A DNA stretch of 20,530 nt. It comes from an uncultured Pirellulaceae bacterium. Its GTDB lineage: Bacteria; Planctomycetota; Planctomycetia; Pirellulales; Pirellulaceae. Every line of letters starts with the position of its first letter. Positions within the stretch are counted from its first letter, which is position 1. This document shows positions 1 to 7,027 of the stretch, piece by piece. Below the pieces are notes generated by a model. It was given only the letters and a program-made list of their open reading frames with translations, was not told where the DNA came from and ran no database searches. Both the position numbers and the translations under genes were made by a program. The stretch lies in contig CAKQWG010000047.1 of the NCBI GenBank assembly GCA_934278005.1, forward strand, positions 1 through 20,530, written 5' to 3'.

Positions 1-6
1 GGCATT

Positions 7-3000
7 GTGTGGCAAAGTATGGTGCGTGGTTCACTCAGCTGCGCCAGCGGCGTGCTGCTGACGCTGATGGGTTGCTGGCTGGCAGGCTGGGCTGCAGCGC
101 CTCGAGCCGCGGCTCAGTTTCCTAACATGATCCAGAATGATGCGCCGGACGAGGTCTTTTTGCTTGCGCCGCGGCCACTCCTGCGCCTGCTGCAGGAGGG
201 CAAGACAGCCTTCCAGGAGGAGCGCTGGGCAGATGGCATTACGGCTTTGTCGACGCTGCTTTGGTCGCAGGACGATAGCCTGCCGGCGGACCTGCGGGGA
301 CAAGACTTTTTTATTGAGCCACCGTTGGCAGGCTTGCTCAGCAAGAGCGTCAAAAGCGAGGCGATTCGCCTGCTGAGTGAACTGCCCGCCGAGGGTCGGC
401 GGACGCTCGAGGTGCAATTTGGCGTGACCGCGCGGCGCGAATTGTCCGAAGCAATTGCCGCTGGCGACTTTGAACGCATCGGCGGGGTGGCTCGAAAGTA
501 TTTGCATACCGAAGCTGGCTACGATGCGCAAGCCCTGTTAGCTCAGTACAAACTGACTCAAGGCCACCCTCTGGCAGCGGCCGGACTGCTGCAAAACCTG
601 CTCGAATTCCCGGCGGCACGGCAGCGCTATGGCCCGGGTTTGGCACTGGCTACTGCGCGCGTGCTGCGCTGTGCTGGAAATGTCAAGGCGGCAGCCATGT
701 CGCTCAAACAGGCGGCGAGCTATTTCCCAGGAGCCAGCCTGACGATCTCGGGCCAGCAAGTCCCTCTGGATGCGACGACCAACTGGCTAGAGATCCTGTC
801 CCGTGATGCACAGCAGGAGCAGACCATCGTTAACATGGCGGCGGGAAATGCATGGGCTGTGACTGGCGGTTCGCCCGAGCGGAACGCAACCTCACAACTC
901 AGCATGCCGCTTCCAACTGAACGCTGGGTCCGAGAAATTCACAGCAGTCTGCCCGAGAAAGAAGCCATCGAACGCCAGGCACAAGTCGAGATTCAAAAGG
1001 GACGTGTGCTGCTGCCTAAATTTGAATTGCGGATGATTGGCGACCTAGTACTCACCAAGACTACCGACGCTTCACTGCTGGCGATTGATTTTGGCACCGG
1101 CGTGATTAAGTGGCCACTCTATTTCCACAATGCCCCCGTACAGCTGAGCAATTTGCCGTATGCCGAAGCGGGTGGTAACGCTCCGCTGTCGGATGAGCTG
1201 CAAAATCGCGTGTGGGGGAGCTCTGCTTTTGGCAAGTTCAGTTGCGATGCGGAACGACTGTATTTCGTAAGCGGCTCGGCGGACCATATTCTGAGCGATG
1301 AATCGATGTTCAGGGTGGACCAAGAGACCCAGGACAGCAACTTCTTGGAAGGGGCTAGTCTGCAGGCCCAGGGTGCTATTCAGTGGCGGATCGGTGGCAG
1401 CACCGGAGTAGACGAACCGCAGCTGGCTGGAGCTTACTTCCTGGGTCCTCCACTACCTTACGAAGGGGAGCTGTACTGCGTGATCGATGTCCGCGGTGAG
1501 ACCAAGCTGGTTGTGCTCGACGCGGCCACGGGCAAGTTGCGGTGGAAGCAACAATTGGTGCAGTCGTCCAATCCACTCTTGCGGACCGATACGGAACGTC
1601 GCAGCCAAGCTCTCTCGCCGACAATCGCCGATGGCGTCATCTTGTGCCCAACCGGAGTGGGAGCCATCGTCGCGGTGGATCTGATGTCTCACGGCTTGCG
1701 TTGGGGAGCGACCTACAACACACACCGCGGCAGTGCCAATCTAACTTTCCGACAGCGTGGAGCGTTTGGTCAAGGTCCTGAGTTCTCAGCGGCCGAACGT
1801 CGTTGGCAGGAACCTGCGTTGATTGCCCAGTCCGGGGTGGTGGCAGTCAGTCCGCCGGAGTCGGACGAAATGTTCTGCCGAGACATTGCCAGCGGCGCGT
1901 TGCGTCTGGCACCCCAGCGCAGAAATGCCTTTCGCTATATCGCGGGACTGCGAAATAACCGCCTGGTTGTTGTCGGTGAGCGACAAGTAGCGGCCATCGA
2001 CTTAGATAGTGAACGGCCGGCTTGGCAGCGAGAATTCCCCAAAGGTCTGACGCTGGCGGGCAAAGGGCTGTGGCAGTCCGACAGTCTGCTAATCCCACTG
2101 ACGGACAATCAACTGATTCACGTCAGCACCGAAGATGGCAGCGTGCTAGACACGGCACAGGTGGCTCAGCCGCTGGGCAATCTGTTTGCCTACAAAGACC
2201 AACTGCTATCGGTCAGCGCCTCTGCTGTGACCGCTTATTACACCCGCGATGCGCTGACGGCGCAAGTGGCCGAGCGCCTGGCAGCAGATGCGAAGGATAC
2301 TTGGGCGTTGAATCAACAGTCTCAGCTGGCATTGGCACAAGGCAATCTGGCAGGCGCGTTGCGGGCGTTGGAGACGTCTTACGAACTCGACCCCAACAGC
2401 GCTGACACTCGCTATTTATTGGTCGATCTGCTACTGGATGGACTGGTGACAGATTTTGCCACCTTCGAGAGCTTGGCTCATAAATACGCCGACATCGTGG
2501 AGATCGGACCACAGCGATTCCGCTTCCTACAGCAGTTGGCCCTGGGCCAGATCCGCTCCGGCCAGTATCTGGATGCCTTCAAGCGCTTGCTCTCGCTGAT
2601 TCCACAACCTGGCAACACTTTTACCACCACCACGAATCGGCAGCGCGATATATCGCTCGAAGATGGTCGCCAAGTTGATTCGGATGTATGGATCGCCACG
2701 GCGCTAGCGCGAGCTTACACCGCGGCGACGCCCGAAGACCAGCGAGAGATGCGGCAATTGGTAGCGGGGGAATTGCGTTCGATTGAGAATACGATGGTAC
2801 CGCTGCGACGCGAAAAGCTGCGGTATCTACAGTGGCTTCCTCCAGCCTTTGACGCGCTGATCGATTTGTCCCAGTCGTTGCTCGGTGGGAACGAGCAGAC
2901 GATCGCTGAACAGTTGCTGCAGGCACCGCTTTATGCGGGTGACTCGGCAGCTAAGCAGACGGCCTTGAAACTGCTGCAGCGGCCCGCCTTAGAGGACCAC

Positions 3001-4593
3001 GCCATGGCCCCTCCAATGTTCGGCAACTCGCGCTTCTCTACTCGCCAGCCGCGTGGCCTTGACGCCGAGAGCACTGCGTCTGATACGGCCGATGTGGCCA
3101 ACTCCGATGCCGATTCACCACAGAAGCATCAGGCAGAATGGAATCAAGGCTTGGCGCGAATGAATGCAAGCGATGAAAGCCGCTATCAATTCGGCTCGAG
3201 GGTCGACGTCATGTCCGAACGCTACGGTCGTCCGGAGCTATCGGTTGCGCTATCTTCATCGATGGTGGTACTGCGTACGGGCCAAGGCGACGACCGAGCC
3301 CACCTTGAATTTCCAGGGACAGCCTCCGATGGTGCCAACGGTGGCCTGACGCAAGCTACCTTGCGGGGCGGATTGCTGCTGATTGAAAAAAATTCGGAGA
3401 TCGCGGCCTTTGATATTTATCGCAATTCGACAGCGCGTGCCGAAGCGATGTTATGGAGGCACTCGCTATACAACCCAGGAGCGGGACCGAGCCAGCCATT
3501 TTCGACACCAGAGATTTCAACTGTCAACACACGTTTGGGTTTCAATCTCAACCAGCGGGAGATGCCCGGCAGACAACAGGCGGTAGTTGGCCCACTGACG
3601 CCCGCCGGAGTGGTACTGCAAATTAGCGATCGCGTGCTGATGCTCGACGCTTTAACCGGTCGCGAGATATGGTCGCGCGGCGGCTACGCGAACCGTGTAC
3701 AGCTTACTGCCGTAGGGTTGGAGCTCGCTATCGTCAATCCGTCAGCAGGCATGGTCCAAGTAGTGGATTGTCGCGACGGCGGCGAGGTGCGGCGTCACAT
3801 GATTCGCGGTGATTGGATTCCGTGGCTGTCGTACAACGGAATGCTTGTCGACTTTTCCAAAAGCGGTGTCGTTCCCCCACCACCTACGACTATCCGCGTT
3901 TGGGATGGCTTTAGCGGTGAGGAGCAACTACGACTGGACGTGCCGCTGGGAAGCTGTGCACAGGTTTGTGAGGGGCGGTATCTGGTTGTTCTGGAACCCA
4001 ACTCGTATCTGCATTACTGCGATCTGCAAGCTCCACGCAGCAGCTATAAACGCCATACCATCCAGACGGAGCTGAACGTCGAATCGATCGCCGTGCAGCG
4101 ATTTGAGAATCGTTTGATCGTGCTCTCCAACAGCGGTAGAGGGCGGCCTGCGCAGGAGGACATGTTGCCGATCAGTGGCGACGTTTACGCGATCGACCGC
4201 CAGACCGGTGAATTATTATGGGACAAACCTGGTCGGCTGTTCGATATGCAGTTTCCGAAGTCGCAGCCGCGCCAGAGTCCGTTTATGTTTGTCTATCGCA
4301 TGCAGTCGCAAACTGCCGGTGAACATCGTGCCAGCGTAGCGCTAATTGACCTGCGGACTGGCCAATTGGCCTATTCCAATACTTCTTTAGCGTTGCGTGC
4401 CAGTCTGGGCTTTGCTATGAATCTGCGCCCGCAGGAGCAGACCATCGATGTGGGGCTGGGCGCGCGCAGTTTGCGTTTCACATTAGCCGATGAAACGCCG
4501 CCGCCGCGGCCAGTGGTTCATTTTGGTGACACTGTGGAAAGCCCACGCGTCCAACTTCAAGACGGCTTGGACGATTCGCTCTTTGGCCGTTAA
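7..4593 (+). CDS. Exported PQQ-like beta-propeller / TPR protein (BamB-like repeats)
   Basis: Long 1528-residue protein with a hydrophobic N-terminal export signal (about residues 13-36). An AAA-Q signal peptidase I-like site follows; a lipobox-like L-M-G-C at about 20-23 would make it a lipoprotein instead. Helical, TPR-like sequence fills about residues 45-240. A first PQQ/BamB-type propeller spans about 340-740, with blade motifs such as AIDFGTGVIKW (~358), DAATGKLRWK (~504) and AVDLMSHGLRW (~556). TPR-like repeats return at about 755-850. A second propeller covers about 1070-1500, including LDALTGREIW (~1211) and AIDRQTGELLW (~1394). Such proteins usually act as periplasmic or envelope scaffolds; no catalytic residues are evident and the substrate is unknown. 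The start is taken as GTG at 7. ATG at 19 is an equally good start, and the frame is open to the window edge, so a start further upstream cannot be excluded. The transporter gene follows after 13 nt. Confidence 0.8.
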   Translation: MWQSMVRGSLSCASGVLLTLMGCWLAGWAAAPRAAAQFPNMIQNDAPDEVFLLAPRPLLRLLQEGKTAFQEERWADGITALSTLLWSQDDSLPADLRGQDFFIEPPLAGLLSKSVKSEAIRLLSELPAEGRRTLEVQFGVTARRELSEAIAAGDFERIGGVARKYLHTEAGYDAQALLAQYKLTQGHPLAAAGLLQNLLEFPAARQRYGPGLALATARVLRCAGNVKAAAMSLKQAASYFPGASLTISGQQVPLDATTNWLEILSRDAQQEQTIVNMAAGNAWAVTGGSPERNATSQLSMPLPTERWVREIHSSLPEKEAIERQAQVEIQKGRVLLPKFELRMIGDLVLTKTTDASLLAIDFGTGVIKWPLYFHNAPVQLSNLPYAEAGGNAPLSDELQNRVWGSSAFGKFSCDAERLYFVSGSADHILSDESMFRVDQETQDSNFLEGASLQAQGAIQWRIGGSTGVDEPQLAGAYFLGPPLPYEGELYCVIDVRGETKLVVLDAATGKLRWKQQLVQSSNPLLRTDTERRSQALSPTIADGVILCPTGVGAIVAVDLMSHGLRWGATYNTHRGSANLTFRQRGAFGQGPEFSAAERRWQEPALIAQSGVVAVSPPESDEMFCRDIASGALRLAPQRRNAFRYIAGLRNNRLVVVGERQVAAIDLDSERPAWQREFPKGLTLAGKGLWQSDSLLIPLTDNQLIHVSTEDGSVLDTAQVAQPLGNLFAYKDQLLSVSASAVTAYYTRDALTAQVAERLAADAKDTWALNQQSQLALAQGNLAGALRALETSYELDPNSADTRYLLVDLLLDGLVTDFATFESLAHKYADIVEIGPQRFRFLQQLALGQIRSGQYLDAFKRLLSLIPQPGNTFTTTTNRQRDISLEDGRQVDSDVWIATALARAYTAATPEDQREMRQLVAGELRSIENTMVPLRREKLRYLQWLPPAFDALIDLSQSLLGGNEQTIAEQLLQAPLYAGDSAAKQTALKLLQRPALEDHAMAPPMFGNSRFSTRQPRGLDAESTASDTADVANSDADSPQKHQAEWNQGLARMNASDESRYQFGSRVDVMSERYGRPELSVALSSSMVVLRTGQGDDRAHLEFPGTASDGANGGLTQATLRGGLLLIEKNSEIAAFDIYRNSTARAEAMLWRHSLYNPGAGPSQPFSTPEISTVNTRLGFNLNQREMPGRQQAVVGPLTPAGVVLQISDRVLMLDALTGREIWSRGGYANRVQLTAVGLELAIVNPSAGMVQVVDCRDGGEVRRHMIRGDWIPWLSYNGMLVDFSKSGVVPPPPTTIRVWDGFSGEEQLRLDVPLGSCAQVCEGRYLVVLEPNSYLHYCDLQAPRSSYKRHTIQTELNVESIAVQRFENRLIVLSNSGRGRPAQEDMLPISGDVYAIDRQTGELLWDKPGRLFDMQFPKSQPRQSPFMFVYRMQSQTAGEHRASVALIDLRTGQLAYSNTSLALRASLGFAMNLRPQEQTIDVGLGARSLRFTLADETPPPRPVVHFGDTVESPRVQLQDGLDDSLFGR

Positions 4594-4606
4594 TTGGTAA
4601 TTCAGT

Positions 4607-6208
4607 TTGACTCCGCTACTCGCTCTGCTGCTTATCATCACGATCGGACTCGGACTGGGGCGACTTTCACTGGGTGGGATTTCGATCGGCACATCGTCGA
4701 TCTTGTTCGTCGCCCTGCTGGCTGGCCATCTGCACATTGCGATCCCCGAGGGCCTGGGGACGCTCGGCCTAGCCATATTCGTATATTGCATCGGAATAGC
4801 TGCGGGGCCAACCTTCTTTCGCGGGCTGGCTACAAGTGCGGGTGCTATGGCCAGCCTGGGTGCCGCTATGGTCTTCACCGGCGTAGCCGTAACGTGGCTG
4901 TGCGCAAGACTATTTAGTTTGCCAGCCGATATTGCGACAGGACTAATGGCTGGAGCAATGACCAGCACGCCCGCCCTGGGAGCAGCCAGCGAAGCCGCGG
5001 CCAGTGAACTCATCGCGCAGCCCGACAACGTGGCTGTGGCCTTTGGCGTGGCTTATCCATTCGGCATCGCTATTATCGTGCTCTTCGTGCAGGTCATGTT
5101 TCGACTGACTGTCGCACCTTCGCTAGCAGCCGACGCAACTGTCGACCAGAGCGCGGCTAAAAAGAACAGTCAAAAAATCCTGCGGCACGTAGTTGAAATT
5201 GCCAATCCCGGCATCGTGGGCAAGCGGCCCAGCGAGGTGGCGGTCTCAGCCGATTTACCAGTGCAAATTTCGCGGGTCTACATCGACCAGCGATGGCGTC
5301 CCATTCCGGCGGATTACGTCTTTGCATTGGGCGACCGAGTGATGATGGTTGGCCAGTACGAAGACGGGCTCCGCGGCGCAGAAGCCCTGGGCGTGCTCTG
5401 CGAAGCCGATAATGTATTGCTCGATGCCGATCGCGAACGCAAAGAAGTCGTGGTAACGTCCGCCGATGTGTTCGGCCAGACGCTCAAAGAACTGCGTCTG
5501 CGATCGCGTTTCGGAGTCACCGTTACGCGCATCCGCAGAATCGGCCAGGAGTTCGTGCCATCGACGCAAAGCCGCATTGAGTTTGGCGACACCCTGGCAG
5601 TGGTCGGTCAACCTGCAGACCTGATCAGAATAGAGAAGATCGTGGGACATCGTCCGCGGACGCTCAACGAAACCGATCTACTTTCTCTGGCCATCGGCCT
5701 CTGCGCAGGAATTCTAGTAGGCCAGATAGCCGTCGTCTGGAACGGTGTCTCGGTGTCGCTCGGCACTGCAGGCGGTCCACTACTGGTTGGCCTGCTGCTG
5801 GGACACTTTCGACGAATTGGATTTATCCGCGGCTCCTTTCCGCCGGCTGCCCAGATTCTGATGACCGAAGGAGGCCTGGCCCTGTTCTTGGCAGATGCCG
5901 GAGTGAACGCGGGTGCCGGTGTTTGGTCGGTGCTACAGCAGCAAGGGATCACGCTCGTTGTCGCGGCAGTTGCAATTGCGTCGCTGCCGCTAGTGGTGGG
6001 CTATCTAATGGCCAGCTATGCTTTTCGATTGACGCGTTTGCAGGCCCTGGGTGCAGTATGCGGTGGGATGACATCGACGCCAGGTTTGGCTGCACTGACG
6101 AGCTCCACCGATTCGAATGAACCCGTGACCAGCTATGTGGCTGCCTACCCTATCGCGTTGGTGTTGATTACTATCGCCGCACCGCTGCTGCTAAAATTGA
6201 TCGGTTAG
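4607..6208 (+). CDS. YidE/AspT-family putative transporter with two RCK_C (TrkA-C) domains
   Basis: This 533-residue membrane protein has the architecture of the YidE/YbjL/AspT antiporter family. A hydrophobic half (about residues 1-168) comes first, then a soluble centre with two RCK_C/TrkA-C-like domains (about 195-265 and 275-345), then a second hydrophobic half (about 355-532). The two halves are related: each carries a G-x-M-T-S-T-P motif (117-122 and 487-492) and an L-x-x-G-H segment after a GTS/GTAG turn. Family members exchange organic anions or amino acids, as AspT does with aspartate/alanine; the substrate here cannot be read from sequence. Length agrees with E. coli YidE (about 550). 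The start is TTG at 4607, 13 nt after the previous stop. No in-frame ATG precedes residue 81, which would delete the first helices. No clear Shine-Dalgarno is visible, so translation may be coupled to the upstream gene. Confidence 0.85.
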   Translation: MTPLLALLLIITIGLGLGRLSLGGISIGTSSILFVALLAGHLHIAIPEGLGTLGLAIFVYCIGIAAGPTFFRGLATSAGAMASLGAAMVFTGVAVTWLCARLFSLPADIATGLMAGAMTSTPALGAASEAAASELIAQPDNVAVAFGVAYPFGIAIIVLFVQVMFRLTVAPSLAADATVDQSAAKKNSQKILRHVVEIANPGIVGKRPSEVAVSADLPVQISRVYIDQRWRPIPADYVFALGDRVMMVGQYEDGLRGAEALGVLCEADNVLLDADRERKEVVVTSADVFGQTLKELRLRSRFGVTVTRIRRIGQEFVPSTQSRIEFGDTLAVVGQPADLIRIEKIVGHRPRTLNETDLLSLAIGLCAGILVGQIAVVWNGVSVSLGTAGGPLLVGLLLGHFRRIGFIRGSFPPAAQILMTEGGLALFLADAGVNAGAGVWSVLQQQGITLVVAAVAIASLPLVVGYLMASYAFRLTRLQALGAVCGGMTSTPGLAALTSSTDSNEPVTSYVAAYPIALVLITIAAPLLLKLIG

Positions 6209-6235
6209 TTCCCCGAGCGGCCACTAGAGAAACCT

Positions 6236-6240
6236 GAAGG
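6236..6240 (+). promoter_or_regulatory. Shine-Dalgarno site of the HAD phosphatase gene
   Basis: GAAGG lies 7 nt before the ATG at 6248 and supports that start. It is one of the few convincing ribosome-binding sites in the window. Confidence 0.6.
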
Positions 6241-6247
6241 CTCAAAC

Positions 6248-6901
6248 ATGCTTCAAGCAGTTGTGTTCGACATGGATGGATTGTTAATCGACTCGCAGCC
6301 GTTCTGGCAGACCGCCCAGCTTGAGGTTCTGCGCGGCTTAGACGTACCGATCACTCGACAGGATACGATCGACACCACGGGCATGCGCATCGACCAAATT
6401 GTGAACATGTGCTACGCCAAGTTCCCCTGGAGTGGCAGCAGTTGCGAGGAGGTTTGCGATCGCATCGTCAATCGCGTTATCGATTTGGTCAGCGAACACA
6501 AACCGGCCATGCCTGGCCTGCAACACGCCATACAAGTGTGCCAACAACAGCGACTACGAATGGCCCTAGCTTCGTCGTCTCCCTTGAGTTTGATTCACGC
6601 TACTGTGCAGGCGCTACAGCTGGACAACATCTTTGAGGTGGAGCTGTCTGGCGAAAAATTGCGTTATCCCAAACCGCATCCTGAAGTTTACTTAAACGCT
6701 TGTGAAGCTCTACAGACCGAGCCTCAAAACTGCCTTGCACTTGAAGATTCATTCGTGGGCCTGCTGGCTGCCAAGGCGGCGCAGATGAAAACGATCGTGA
6801 TCCCCGACCCCGCTGTGGCTGACCACAAGCAATTTGTCATTGCCGACCGGCAACTCACCTCGCTCCAGCAACTGACTCCGCAACTGCTCGCGTCGCTCTA
6901 G
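6248..6901 (+). CDS. hxpB: HAD-superfamily sugar-phosphate phosphatase, HxpB/YniC-like
   Basis: A complete 217-residue HAD hydrolase of the beta-phosphoglucomutase-like subfamily. Motif I is FDMDGLLIDS, with nucleophile Asp8 and acid/base Asp10. A helical cap covers about residues 16-85. Motif II is the ASSS run at about 108-111, motif III is Lys142 in Y-P-K-P-H-P, and motif IV is Glu166-Asp167 in LEDS. Similarity to E. coli HxpB (YniC, 2-deoxyglucose-6-phosphate/hexitol phosphatase) runs the full length, including the cap's MRID and YA..PW segments and the LEDS-x-x-G C-terminal part; this comes from recall, not from an alignment run here. Expected role: cytosolic dephosphorylation of phosphosugars. 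It starts 39 nt after the transporter gene and may be its third operon member. The neighbour at its 3' end is convergent, 126 nt away, and no clear terminator hairpin was seen between them. Confidence 0.9.
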   Translation: MLQAVVFDMDGLLIDSQPFWQTAQLEVLRGLDVPITRQDTIDTTGMRIDQIVNMCYAKFPWSGSSCEEVCDRIVNRVIDLVSEHKPAMPGLQHAIQVCQQQRLRMALASSSPLSLIHATVQALQLDNIFEVELSGEKLRYPKPHPEVYLNACEALQTEPQNCLALEDSFVGLLAAKAAQMKTIVIPDPAVADHKQFVIADRQLTSLQQLTPQLLASL

Positions 6902-7027
6902 CGTCGCGCGTAAGACGTGCCACGCTTCGCATTGGCTGCTTCGGACTGGATAATTTATGCAGCCTGCAGCCCGCGATTTTGATGATTCGACATGCATCGC
7001 TTCAAGTCGTGGCCAGCGGCCAGCGAA

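Noticed and set aside
4483..5028. 181-codon minus-strand open frame
   Set aside because: It lies antisense to the transporter and the end of the propeller gene, both of which have clear family motifs; its composition is that of a shadow frame.
6902..7027. Terminator between the convergent phosphatase and membrane protein genes
   Set aside because: Only short repeats such as GGCCAGC twice are present, with no stable stem followed by a T run on either strand.
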